DNA of 64,000 nucleotides, from contig NZ_VOGY01000004.1 of assembly GCF_008033385.1 (NCBI RefSeq), forward strand, positions 62,001-126,000. Reading direction: 5' to 3'. Position 1 is the stretch's first letter; every line of letters starts with the position of its first letter. The position numbers and the translations under genes were made by a program. Under the pieces are notes generated by a model that saw only the letters and a list, made by a program, of their open reading frames with translations, was not told where the DNA came from and did not search any database. This document shows positions 45,301 to 54,300 of the stretch, piece after piece. The DNA comes from Algibacter pacificus (lineage in GTDB: Bacteria; Bacteroidota; Bacteroidia; Flavobacteriales; Flavobacteriaceae).

Positions 45301-46015
45301 TTTGGTTTAAAGTTTTTTGATTTATTTTAGATACCGCACCTGTTAAATGCTTTCTGCTTATGCTTTTGTATCCTGTAACAACCACTTCATCCATTTCTGT
45401 AATTTTCTCTTCAACAACAAGGGTTAGTTGAATTTTGCCCTCTATTGGAAAAGTGGCTTTGGCTACAGTTAAACCTGAACATTCAATTACCCCATTGGCA
45501 GGTACATTTTCAATTGAAAAATTACCATCAAAATCGCTTATACTAAACTTATTTGTTTCTAACACGTGGACCGTAACCCCTGGGAAGGGCACGTTATTCG
45601 TATTTAAAATTTTACCAGTTACATTAATTAACTGTGTAGATAAATTTTCAGTTTTGGATGACGTAACAACAATGGTTGTGTTGGTAATAGTGTATTTTAA
45701 ATTTTGATTTTTAAAAACTTCATCTAAAGCCGCTTTTAAGTCGACATTTTTAAGATTAATAGTTAGTGGTTTAGAATCTTTAAGCAATTTTTGAGTATAA
45801 AAAACTTCATAATCAGCTTGTTTTGCTAATTCTTTTAAAGCTTTTTCTAGAGAAACGCCCTTAAAATTAACTGTTACACTTTGGGCATGAACTAAAACGC
45901 CCAAAAACAGTATAAGAGAAAAGGTAAAACCTTTTAAGTATCGAGATTCAATTATCTTAGAAATATTCTTTCCAAGATTTAGTTTAGGTGTTTTACATTC
46001 TGAATTAATTTTCAT
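42377..46015 (-). CDS. SusC/RagA family TonB-linked transporter with STN signalling domain
   Basis: About 1212 residues from the ATG at 46015 (MKINSECKTPK). The frame is open 19 codons further, to 46072, but that extension runs into a hairpin and lacks signal-peptide character. In order: signal segment GFTFSLILFLGVLVHAQ, STN domain (VSLEKALKELAKQADYEVFY), carboxypeptidase-regulatory-like domain (ILNTNNVPFPGVTVHVLE), plug with DAAAASIYGSRAANGIIVLT, and a barrel ending in KTFLFGLNLNI. The STN domain should contact FecR in the periplasm and so pass substrate status to the upstream ECF sigma factor. Confidence 0.94.
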   Translation of the reverse strand: MKINSECKTPKLNLGKNISKIIESRYLKGFTFSLILFLGVLVHAQSVTVNFKGVSLEKALKELAKQADYEVFYTQKLLKDSKPLTINLKNVDLKAALDEVFKNQNLKYTITNTTIVVTSSKTENLSTQLINVTGKILNTNNVPFPGVTVHVLETNKFSISDFDGNFSIENVPANGVIECSGLTVAKATFPIEGKIQLTLVVEEKITEMDEVVVTGYKSISRKHLTGAVSKINQKTLNQNVNSDLLTALEGRVAGLLYQKNPFGASADRPILRGIGTFSSVEVGYSPLIVIDGLPTELTLEEINPYDIESINVLKDAAAASIYGSRAANGIIVLTTKKGNGKLKVNVNADYFVSTKPNLKDLNYASTSDIIDFEQAVYNRERNRFGDIATMFDNYGEIGSSRILYYSPLYQLNRDLEVGNISQLDFDGTISQWRNNDYINDYRDNVWQDEFRKRYNISFSGGSGRQNTYVSFNYDHTDNRIKYNSDQSFNLYAKSSYKVNNSLDVTVGLNGTVRNADITDSSYGDFNIQKRYERITDENGNLVTSPFVRITDGFTSSSEINPIVASQIADLNGFNPVTFNVLQALQEGVTQSKSLNLRAFAKLRLKLWKGLSLSSQYQHETVRTDSDQYYEQDAYKMRYAINTLTGYDSSNDTYSYLDGFSEGGRYRQSTRQARNYSFRNQLDYSQEFGEGKHFLSAIAGFEMRETFVPRSVESLSYGYNPVTLTFNTLNTQDLSESGVPSYIYGRNKTLSALSTVQQEILHRYFSVYSSVNYTLLSKYNLTGSYRVDRADLFGVDSKYKNRPLWSVGLGWNITSENFMKHITWVNSLKLRATHGYTGVVDQSTTPNVIARWRNDRLYRSLEYIDITTQPNPKLRWEKTETTNLGLDFSVLQSKLRGSIDVYRKYSSDLLTTTDLDPTVGALTRRVNAGALLNKGIELSIGSDWYHNGDFKMSSNLVFGFNKTTVDKVTREPSDAFVYVSSPLDYFIEGETYNSLYAYKHGGITNGYPYALDENGEPSILFDDDGNPLSDSIKTITNPDALVNMGSLLPKYTGSFSQRFSYKQLELNLLFVFSGGNVMRKDVLALNSDELNDRRIVDRYTDTQQNNNTRLFVDFDESIRNNASTISNQWINSDVNVVNGDYVKLRNISLAYNLPEYLTKKIKLSSAKMTFQINNLWYWSAAGNGIDPEVYSPNTGTRSISLPKTFLFGLNLNI

Positions 46016-46077
46016 ACATTTACTTGTGTTTTTAGTTAGACATTTGTGAAAAAACATACTAGCGACACTCATTTAGT

Positions 46078-46111
46078 AACCAGAGGCAATGCAACTGCTT
46101 CTGGTTTTTTC
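46078..46111 (+). terminator. Terminator-like hairpin in the second susC leader, T-run on the plus strand
   Basis: ACCAGAGGCA pairs with TGCTTCTGGT (one G-T pair, seven-base loop), then TTTTTT on the plus strand. It lies between the fecR stop and the susC start at 46015. As at 11248-11284, no plus-strand gene precedes it. Confidence 0.6.
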
Positions 46112-46146
46112 ATTGATAACTAGTATAAAAGGGCAAACCTCAGATT

Positions 46147-47280
46147 TTAGGGATATACAATAATGGTATCTCTTTTAACCTCAAATTTTATATTACTAAG
46201 CTCAAGTACTTTTAATACTTCAGATAAATTTTTATTCATAAAAGTTCCGCCATTAAATTTCAAATCAGGTATTTCTCCTTTATATACCACCCGAATGTCG
46301 TACCATCGTTCCAACTGTTTCATTACCATTTTTAAGTCGGCATTATCAAACCTAAATCTTCCATCTTTCCAAGCCACGGCCGATGTTACATCGACGTCTC
46401 TAATTAAAATAGAACTGGAATCTTGGTTTATTTTAGCCTGTTGTCCTGGTCTTAAAATGTTTTTTTTATCTTTATAAGTAACAGCAACACTTCCTTCCAA
46501 TAAAGTTGTTTCAGTAAAAGGTTCATTGTTATAGGCCTGCACATTAAAATGCGTTCCTAAAACTTGAATGGTTTGATTTCTTATTTTCACAAAAAATGGT
46601 TTAGTCTTATCTTTTGCTACTTCAAAATAAGCTTCTCCCTCTAGCTCAACCTCCCTTTTATCTCCCTTAAAATGTGTTGGGTATTTTAATAAAGAAGTAG
46701 CATTTAAATACACCTTGGTGCCGTCTGAAAGAATAAGACTATATTGCCCTCCTATTGGGGTTGATAAGGTGTTAAAAGTATTTGGGTTATCATTATTATC
46801 TGCACCTGGATTTACTGCATACGAAACAAGTCCGTTAGGATTCATTTTAATGGTGACCTCTTCTTGCGCTCCTTCACTTACAATTGTATCTTTATTCACT
46901 AAGTTAGTTAAAACAATTTGTTTCCCACTAGATAGAGTTAATACGCCTTTATTTCCTCCTGGGTGAATTATATTTATTTCTTTTGCTAATTGAACTTGAG
47001 GCGCTATGGTTCTTGTAAAATAATACAATCCAGAAGCCAGCATTAAAGCTATTGATGCTGCTACCGCCAAACGTTTCCTTAAATTAACCACCTTTGGTTG
47101 TTTTATAGGAATTTTAGATTTTATATATTTAAAACTATTTTCTAACTGGTATTTGTTTAAACTCTTTTTATTCTTTGAAGCTTCAAATAAATACCATGCC
47201 TCTAGCTTATCCTTTTCAGCATCAGACAAGGTGCCGTTTCTGTAATTTTTTAATAAGGTTAAAATTTCCGCTTCCGTCAT
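46147..47280 (-). CDS. FecR-family anti-sigma/sigma regulator
   Basis: A 377-residue inner-membrane regulator. The cytoplasmic part (1-70) begins MTEAEILTLLKNYRNGTLSD and would bind the sigma factor. A single membrane helix LAVAASIALMLASGLYYF is at about 70-87. The periplasmic FecR domain has LSTPIGGQYSLILSDGTKVY and GEAYFEVAKDKTKPF. A C-terminal DUF4974 domain (LKMVMKQLERWYDIRVVYKG) would meet the STN domain of SusC. It lies 172 bases after the sigma gene and 131 before the susC ATG. Confidence 0.95.
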   Translation of the reverse strand: MTEAEILTLLKNYRNGTLSDAEKDKLEAWYLFEASKNKKSLNKYQLENSFKYIKSKIPIKQPKVVNLRKRLAVAASIALMLASGLYYFTRTIAPQVQLAKEINIIHPGGNKGVLTLSSGKQIVLTNLVNKDTIVSEGAQEEVTIKMNPNGLVSYAVNPGADNNDNPNTFNTLSTPIGGQYSLILSDGTKVYLNATSLLKYPTHFKGDKREVELEGEAYFEVAKDKTKPFFVKIRNQTIQVLGTHFNVQAYNNEPFTETTLLEGSVAVTYKDKKNILRPGQQAKINQDSSSILIRDVDVTSAVAWKDGRFRFDNADLKMVMKQLERWYDIRVVYKGEIPDLKFNGGTFMNKNLSEVLKVLELSNIKFEVKRDTIIVYP

Positions 47281-47388
47281 AATAAAATACAGTTTTATCG
47301 GTGTTTATATAATTAAGACAACTAAAACATGGATTTGTCATAGACAAAATCAAAAAAAAATTAAAAAATTATTATCTTATTGTTAAAT

Positions 47389-47410
47389 AACCTTCAGAAT
47401 ATTGAAGGTT
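47389..47410. other. Hairpin between the sigma gene and fecR
   Basis: AACCTTCA pairs with TGAAGGTT around six bases. On the minus strand it follows the sigma stop by 43 bases, with a weak T-rich stretch (TTATTTAAC) after it. It may be a partial terminator that lowers fecR and downstream transcription from the sigma promoter. Confidence 0.5.
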
Positions 47411-47452
47411 TAAACGGGAAAGGAAAGCATAAAACAACAGTTAATCAAACAA

Positions 47453-48028
47453 TTACATTTTAAACATTAAAACAATTAAAAATGGATTTATTTTAGCCTT
47501 AATTTTTTTTAATGCGTTATAGACTTGTTGTTTAGCTGTTTTATCAGAAATATTTAATTGATTGGAGATTTCGTCATAAGATAAATGATCAATTTTTCTC
47601 AAAACGAAAATTTCACGCATTTTATCAGGAAGAGATTCTATTTCTTTATTAATAATAAGGCGTAACTCCTCTTCTCTTTGATTGGCATCTGCAAAGGCGT
47701 AATTATTTTCTGTAAAGTCTGATATTGACTTTGCGTAACGCGATACAACCTTTTCATGAGCAATATGATTTAGTATTCTGTTTTTAGTTGCCTTATACAA
47801 ATATGAAGATAGAGTGCCTTTAATATTTAATTCCTTCCGCTTGTTCCATATAGCCAAAAACACCTCCTGAACAATATCGTTTGCTTCATCTTGACTTTGC
47901 AAAATTTTATAGGCATGATTTATTAAAAGTTTACAATATCTATTATAAATTACCGTGTAAGCCTGCTGATCATCATTTTTAAGACAATCTAGCAGTAGCT
48001 GATCTGGATATTTGTTATAAACAGGCAA
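47453..48028 (-). CDS. ECF RNA polymerase sigma-70 factor (Bacteroidetes FecI-like)
   Basis: A 191-residue ECF sigma factor. Region 2: ILQSQDEANDIVQEVFLAIW with the conserved DEANDIVQEVF. Region 4: LPDKMREIFVLRKIDHLSYD then EISNQLNISDKTAKQQV, the helix-turn-helix. It heads the FecR-SusC-SusD-protease-DUF3347 set and should switch it on when SusC signals through FecR. The ATG gives MPVYNKYPDQLLLDCLKND, a normal N terminus. Confidence 0.95.
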   Translation of the reverse strand: MPVYNKYPDQLLLDCLKNDDQQAYTVIYNRYCKLLINHAYKILQSQDEANDIVQEVFLAIWNKRKELNIKGTLSSYLYKATKNRILNHIAHEKVVSRYAKSISDFTENNYAFADANQREEELRLIINKEIESLPDKMREIFVLRKIDHLSYDEISNQLNISDKTAKQQVYNALKKIKAKINPFLIVLMFKM

Positions 48029-48291
48029 AAAAAGAAATAATTTTAGCTGCGTAATTTAAGAAATAATTATTTTAAACGAAACTAAAATCCTTATTTGAGG
48101 GGTATTTAAACAATAAAATTTAAACGAAAAATCCAGTTTATAGACGTTTGTTAAATAGACTCTTTAATACTAGATAGGTTTAAAAACCCTGAGCATACCC
48201 TAAGGATTAACTATAGATAAACAAAGATAGTTAACCGTAACTCGATAATATAGTCCTTTTATTTATTAGTTGAAATCTTTGCGAGATCCTG

Positions 48292-48387
48292 TTACGTATC
48301 ATTACACTCATAGCTAGACGGCATTGTTTTGTTTAAAATTGCTTTTACAGATTCTTTGTATCAAATAATTTTAAAGTCTTTTATCAT
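48292..48387 (-). pseudogene. Short degraded coding fragment
   Basis: Minus strand reads MIKDFKII, an in-frame TGA, then YKESVKAILNKTMPSSYE to a TAA. The segment around VKAILNKTMP is vaguely like the C terminus of some type I restriction HsdR proteins, but 30 residues cannot settle this. It may be chance. Confidence 0.25.
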
Positions 48388-48431
48388 TGCGAATATTCTA
48401 AACTATGGTGCAAAACTACTTGTTCTAAAAT

Positions 48432-48590
48432 TTAACTGATTTTACTTCCCAATACAGTATTTAATTTTTCTTTATTAACGGGACTTAACATAAAATGAGG
48501 TACAAAACGACTCGGAAAGTCACCGGAAATTAGCACCCCGATTTCAAAGGTAATAATTAGTGCTACTTCTATGATTAAAATGACTAAAAA
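48432..48590 (-). pseudogene. Fragment of an unidentified membrane protein
   Basis: An open minus-strand stretch with a hydrophobic helix (FLVILIIEVALIITFEIGVL) followed by SGDFPSRFVPHFMLSPVNKE and a stop. No start codon precedes the helix; an in-frame TAA lies just upstream. The composition looks coding rather than random. Likely the 3' end of a lost gene. Confidence 0.35.
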
Positions 48591-48651
48591 ATTTAATATT
48601 TATATAACCCATGTCGTATAAAATTAGAATTGAGAAACAGATAAAGAGATT

Positions 48652-48880
48652 TCAAAAATTAATTTGATAAGAAGTACTTCGTCCATCACCTTCCATTTTA
48701 AATATGTTTAACTCCACCATTTTTTGTAAATCTCTTGTAGCAGTTGGTTTAGAGGTTTGATTAATCCGCATATACTTTTTAGCAGTCATACCGCCTTCAA
48801 ATCCATTTGGTCCTTCTTTAAGCATACGTTTAACCGCCTTTAATTGCCTAGCATTTAATTGGCTTAAAAACACACAAAAT
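48652..48880 (-). pseudogene. C-terminal remnant of a Fic family protein
   Basis: The translation LNARQLKAVKRMLKEG, then GFEGGMTAKKYM and TSKPTATRDLQKMVELNIF ending GDGRSTSYQINF, matches the winged-helix tail of DUF4172/Fic proteins. The Fic core with HPFxxGNGR is absent. The frame runs on to an ATG at 48912, but those first 12 codons are one arm to the other of a perfect hairpin and are not Fic-like. It is therefore a truncated relic; a short standalone DNA-binding protein is possible but less likely. Confidence 0.7.
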
Positions 48881-48913
48881 AATGAGCCGATTAGTTTTAT
48901 TAATCGGCTCATT
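48881..48913. terminator. Perfect 13-bp inverted repeat at the break point of the Fic remnant
   Basis: AATGAGCCGATTA and TAATCGGCTCATT flank a seven-base loop. On the minus strand ATTTTGTG follows. It could be the terminator of a lost minus-strand gene, now fused to the Fic remnant. Confidence 0.55.
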
Positions 48914-49351
48914 ATAAAAAAGGACTTTTAAAATACAGTTTCCTTTGAGCTATAAATTAAATATATAACAGAGAAATTCATTCTTCACTCCCATTAATTT
49001 AAAAGAAACTATTGGATAGTTAGAAACTTTCAGAATTACTAAACTCATATTCATAATAGTATTGAAAATCATACGATTAGATTATGTATATTTTAATAAA
49101 AAGACTGCAAATCCTGTGGGGTTTAATTTTTTTATTTATATTTAGCTTTCAATAAGCCATAAGCAAGCTTATTACACTCTCCCTTATTTATTTTCATAAT
49201 TATAAGCAAAATTTAATTTTAGTAATTAACACTAAGTATTGTAAACGAGTTTTTTTTACCAAAGACTCAAATACAAACATTAGGTCATGATTTACCATGA
49301 CCACTAAACAATAAAAAATTCAAAAAAACTAACCAACCAAAAATTGAAAAC
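48914..49351. other. AT-rich intergenic region upstream of the secreted protein gene
   Basis: No gene seen. It ends in an inverted repeat, GGTCATG with CATGACC (49283-49302), 50 bases before the next ATG. That could be an operator or a leader hairpin. Confidence 0.5.
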
Positions 49352-51043
49352 ATGAAAAAAGTATTATTTATTTGTTCATTACTTATTTTAACAAGTTCTT
49401 TTGCACAGCAGTATACTTTGCCTGTTGATTTAGTTAAAACTTTTATGAAAGACAAAAATACAAGTCTTGATATGGTGATTAAAACTAAATTAGGTGATGA
49501 CAATTTTTACGAAACCATTGTAGAATCGAAAGACAACACCAAATCATTTAAATTAAGACCACTAACATATCCAAATTTTGAAATAAAACTTAAACAAGCA
49601 ATAAAAGATGTTATTACGACAACAGAGATTGATGGAGAACCCTTAGAGACAGAAGAACCTAACCCCGAAACAATTAGTAAAAATATTCGTTATGTATTCG
49701 CAGAAATTATAACATATCATAATACCGAAGAAGCGAAACCTGTGGTAGCTAAAATTTATTTAAAATCTTCTGAAATCCCTATATATTATAGAAAACAAAA
49801 AAAACTATTTGAAAAAGCTAAAGACACTTTTCTAAATACAATTAAAAAAGTATCTGTCGAAATTTCATTTTATGGAGGATTTATTGAAAAAATCCAGTTA
49901 CAAGGCACTATTAACGAGGTACCCCTAACCTTTAATAATAAATACTCAATTGGTATCAGTTCAACAAAAAACATACAAGAATTAGATACATACAGACTAT
50001 TTTCAGATAACACTTTTAGCGATACCGAAATAAATAACATGTCTAAAAAAGATAGTGTTAATATTACAAAAGAAACCCAAGAATATTCTAATGAAGATAA
50101 CAGACTAAGAGTTAATGTTTCTGATATAATACGCTATGTAAAAAAAGTTGATGTTAACGCAAATGATGTTAGCCCTGTTCCGCAACTTTTAATTTTAGAT
50201 AAAAATCAAACAGAAAGTGAACTACATAAAGAAGAAACTTCAAAACTTTTTGAAGCTGTAGTTTACACAGATTTCTTAGGTCTTTTTGACGAGGATAATC
50301 CCAATGGAATTGTTCAAACCGAAGTAAACAAGCGCTTTAATATTAATACTAAAAGAACGGATACTAAATGGTATCATAAATTACTTTTTTTACCTCTTAT
50401 TTCAGAAGGAATCGGTACTTTTCAATATTTAGATGCTAGTTTTCAATTCTCAAAAATAGAATCTGATAGTAAATTTGTAACACCTGATACTTTTACATTT
50501 CTAAAAGATGATGGAACAATAGATAAAACAGAAGACTTCTACTCTCCTATTTCATTAATGCGACGAAGAAACTTTGCAATTGGAGGTATTTTAAATTTGG
50601 TTACCATGGAAAATCAAAACGCTAAATTAAATATGTATATAAACGCTGGATTTTTATTTGGAAGAACAAGTTTAAAGAACAGTATTGATGATCTTGAAGG
50701 TTTTCATACAAATAATTTGGAAATTCCTTTTGAGTATCAATTTCATATTTTACCAGAAAAAAGGGTTAGCTTTTCTATATCTGACAGACTTTCGTGGTTT
50801 GAAACCTTTGATTCGAACATTAATTTAAAATCTATTGAGGATAATCTATTGACATCAAAAAACAGGTGGTTAAATAGTTTTAATATTGATTTTAATGTAG
50901 ATGTTTCTGGTACAGGAAGACTATTTTTACGATATAAACTAACTCACGAATTGGATAATATTAATAACAATTTCTCGAGACTCCAGTTTGGATATTCATT
51001 CTATTTATTAAAAAATAATGGTGTAAAAAAGAAACTCAATTAA
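49352..51043 (+). CDS. Secreted protein of unknown family, probable C-terminal beta-barrel
   Basis: I do not recognise this 563-residue protein. It has a signal peptide (MKKVLFICSLLILTSSFAQ). Residues 20-300 are charged and mixed alpha/beta, with a possible coiled stretch around KKSKEEK-like Lys/Glu runs. From about 340 the sequence alternates in strand pattern (FAIGGILNLVTMENQNAKLN; YINAGFLFGRTSL; FHILPEKRVSFSISDRLSWF; GRLFLRYKLTHELD) and ends RLQFGYSFYLL, which fits an outer-membrane barrel. Its own terminator follows, so it is separate from the helicase gene. It sits at the left edge of the defence-like region. Confidence 0.7.
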   Translation: MKKVLFICSLLILTSSFAQQYTLPVDLVKTFMKDKNTSLDMVIKTKLGDDNFYETIVESKDNTKSFKLRPLTYPNFEIKLKQAIKDVITTTEIDGEPLETEEPNPETISKNIRYVFAEIITYHNTEEAKPVVAKIYLKSSEIPIYYRKQKKLFEKAKDTFLNTIKKVSVEISFYGGFIEKIQLQGTINEVPLTFNNKYSIGISSTKNIQELDTYRLFSDNTFSDTEINNMSKKDSVNITKETQEYSNEDNRLRVNVSDIIRYVKKVDVNANDVSPVPQLLILDKNQTESELHKEETSKLFEAVVYTDFLGLFDEDNPNGIVQTEVNKRFNINTKRTDTKWYHKLLFLPLISEGIGTFQYLDASFQFSKIESDSKFVTPDTFTFLKDDGTIDKTEDFYSPISLMRRRNFAIGGILNLVTMENQNAKLNMYINAGFLFGRTSLKNSIDDLEGFHTNNLEIPFEYQFHILPEKRVSFSISDRLSWFETFDSNINLKSIEDNLLTSKNRWLNSFNIDFNVDVSGTGRLFLRYKLTHELDNINNNFSRLQFGYSFYLLKNNGVKKKLN

Positions 51044-51054
51044 TAAGAAACAGC

Positions 51055-51090
51055 AAAAAAACTAACTAATAATCAGTTAGTTAGTTTTTT
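51055..51090 (+). terminator. Rho-independent terminator after the secreted protein gene
   Basis: AACTAACTAA pairs with TTAGTTAGTT around TAATCAG, flanked by A-run and T-run. It lies 12 bases after the stop codon. Confidence 0.92.
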
Positions 51091-51353
51091 ACTCTTATTT
51101 GTTAATTACTATGCACAAATTATTACAAAAAGATTGTTTACATTATTTTCTCATTACAGTTCCACCAAAACAAAACAGACTACACTAAACCCCTAAAAAT
51201 ATAATATTTTATATATGTTTTTACTATATTTGATTATTACTTTGTTTTAATCAAAGCACTCCCTCAGTGATATTAGATTTGTATCCATAATCAAAACAAG
51301 AGCGGTTTTTCATTTTGTATGGTTAAATCTAGATTAGATCAGAATACCTAAAA
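51091..51353. other. Intergenic region upstream of the helicase fusion gene
   Basis: No gene seen. A TAnnTTTG match, TATATTTG at 51225-51232, is a possible -7 element, which would give a leader of about 115 bases. Confidence 0.45.
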
Positions 51354-54300
51354 ATGATTAACAAAATTCTCTACATAGATATTGAGACCGCTAAAAACGG
51401 TAAAATAAACGATATTGGTGCACTTTTCAATGGATATGAATTACACGAAAAAGAACTAACAAAACTTAAAAACTGGATAAATCAGGCTGAATATGTTTGT
51501 GGTCATAACATTATAGCTCATGACATTCCTTTGATTGAAAGCGTTCTTGGAGAGGATACTTTTAGAAATAAAAAAATAATAGACACCCTATTGTGGTCTC
51601 CTATTCTCTTTAGTAATAATCCATATCACAAGCTTGTTAAAGGGTATAAAATAGTGAATGATAGTAACTATAACAATCCGCTATCCGTTTGTAAACTTAC
51701 CAAAGAATTATTGAGCGACGAATTAAATAGATTCAATGAATTAGACTCAAATGCTCAACAGGTATATGCAAACCTACTTTATCAATCAAAAAATTATTCC
51801 GGCTTTTTAGAATTAATAAATTTCAAAACGCAAACGCTTGATATAGGTTATCACTTAAATAGCCTTTTTAAAAATAAAATATGCAAAAATACAAGCATTG
51901 ATAAAATCGCGAAGAAGTATCCTATTGAATTTGCCTACGCTTACGCACTAATTTGTACAACCGAAGATAAATCTATTTTAGCCTATTGGATTAGTAACAC
52001 ATTACCTGTAACTCAAAAAATACTAGATAATCTTCGATTTAATAATTGTAATGATGAAACTTGCTCCTATTGCAACACAAATTTAAACCCTAAAAAGGCC
52101 TTACAAACCTATTTTGGGTACAACGATTTTAGAAGTTTTGACTTAGATGAAGACATAAGTTTACAAGAAAAAACTGTAAGAGCAGGTTTAAGTACAAAAT
52201 CATTTGTTGCTGTATTCCCTACAGGAGGAGGAAAATCACTAACATTTCAGCTTCCTGCTTTAATGAAAGGCTCTCTTACACGGCAACTAACCGTTATTAT
52301 TTCTCCGCTAGTTTCATTAATGAAAGATCAAGTAGAAAATCTTGAGAAACGGTTTGACATCACCAAAGCAGCAGCTATAAATGGTTTATTATCTCCTTTA
52401 GAAAGGCAAGAGGCTATTGAACGAGTAGAAAGTGGTGACGTACAATTACTTTATTTATCCCCAGAATCTTTAAGATCACCAACGATATTAAGAATACTAA
52501 AACAAAGATCAATTGCTAGGTTTGTAATAGATGAAGCACACTGCTTTTCATCATGGGGTCAAGATTTTAGAGTAGATTACTTATACATAGCCGATTTTAT
52601 AAAAACCCTTGAGTCCCCAAGAGGCTTTGGAAAAATTCCTGTCTCTTGTTTTACCGCAACAGCAAAACCCCAGGTAATAATAGATATAAAAGAATATTTT
52701 AAAACAAAATTAAACCTAGAATTAGACGAGTACATAACTAGAGCCAGTAGAACAAATCTAAGATATGAAGTTATAGAAATTGATGATCCCTCTCGCAAAA
52801 CAAATACTTTATTAACTATTTTGGAACGCTGTGAAAAGCCCGTTATTATATACGCTTCTAGAACCAAAAAAGTTAAAGAGTTGCATCAATCCATTGAGAA
52901 AGCTGGTTTTAATGCCACTTACTTTCATGGTAAACTCGATAAAGATATAAAAAAGAGTAGCATGGATGCCTTTATGAATAGCGAGAAGGATATTATTGTT
53001 GCTACCTCTGCATTTGGTATGGGTGTAGATAAAGACGATGTTAAATCTGTAATACATTACAATATATCCGATTCTTTAGAAAACTATGTTCAAGAAGCAG
53101 GAAGAGCTGGGAGAGATGAAAAAATACAAGCCAAATGTTACATATTGTTTAATGAATATGATCTAAACAAACATTTCAGTTTATTACAACAGACAAAAAT
53201 TAACCAAAAAGAAATTCAACAAATTTGGCAAGGCCTTAAGTTTCTATCCAAGTATAGAAAAAATAAAAAAATCAGTAATTCAGCATTGGAAATCGCTCAA
53301 AAAGCAGGATGGGATACAGAAATTCTAGAATTAGAAACTAAAGTAAAAACATCAATTGCCGCACTAGAAGATCAAGGCTTTTTGAAAAGAAAACAAAACT
53401 CACCTAGTGTTTTTGCAGATAGCTTAATGGTTCCTAAAATCGATAATGCCTTAAAAATAATTCATAAACAAAAACACTTAACAGAAACCCAAATACAGAA
53501 CTGTTCTAGAGTTCTACAACGTATAGTAAAGGATGATGAGTGTAGAATTGACTATCTAGCTGATAGAACAGGCTTAAAACTCAATGAGATTCGAGATATT
53601 ATAGATATTTTAAGAGACCTTAAAATATTAGGAGACGCTAAAGATTTAACCGCTTTCATAAACATAACTCAGTCCTCCAACAGCTCAAAAAAAATTATTG
53701 AAAGGTATCGAATTATTGAAACAGCCTTACAACAGCATCTTACAAAAAACATTAAAATATCAATGCGCCAACTAAATCAAAACTTGATTGATGATGGTAT
53801 TGAAAAGACTTCCATAGATGCTATTAAAAACATTCTTAATTATTGGGAGATTAGAAATTTTATTCAGAAAAAACGTGTTGACAGAGAAAATGATTTATAT
53901 CAAATTGATATAAAATACAATGCTGAATTAGAAGAAGATATAAAATGGAGACATGAACTAGCCATAGATACTTATGAACTTTTAGAAAAATTTCAACGAG
54001 AACAAAAAGAGAAGCAAGTTTCACAAGAAAAAAGAGATTTACCTGTTTCTTTTTCTATGTTAGAATTAAAAAACTCTAATCAATTTTTAGGACAAATAAA
54101 AGAAGAAGATATAAAACGTTATGAGAAAACACTTCTATTTCTAAATCAAATAAAGTCAATAAAATTAGAAGGCGGTTTCATGGTCTCTTACAATAGGTTA
54201 AATATAGAAGAAATTGACGCTTCTATTCCTAGGCTTACCATTGATAACTTCAAAAAAATGAACGACCATTACCACCATAAAACAGAACAAATCCATATTG

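Larger units (their letters stand above)
48029..48651. other. Non-coding stretch with gene debris
   Basis: No intact gene. Two minus-strand fragments with coding character are listed separately (48292-48387 and 48432-48590). The rest is AT-rich and should hold the sigma factor promoter near 48030-48100. Confidence 0.5.

Noticed and set aside
46016-46072. Upstream extension of the second susC gene to an ATG at 46072
   Set aside because: The extra 19 residues lack signal-peptide character and the start is next to a hairpin. The ATG at 46015 gives a typical N terminus.
48881-48912. First 11 codons of a possible 86-residue protein starting at 48912
   Set aside because: They are encoded by the hairpin and do not resemble Fic proteins, so I treat only the remaining part as a remnant.
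48881-48913. Perfect inverted repeat as an insertion sequence end
   Set aside because: No transposase, no target duplication and no second copy in the window; a relic terminator explains it better.
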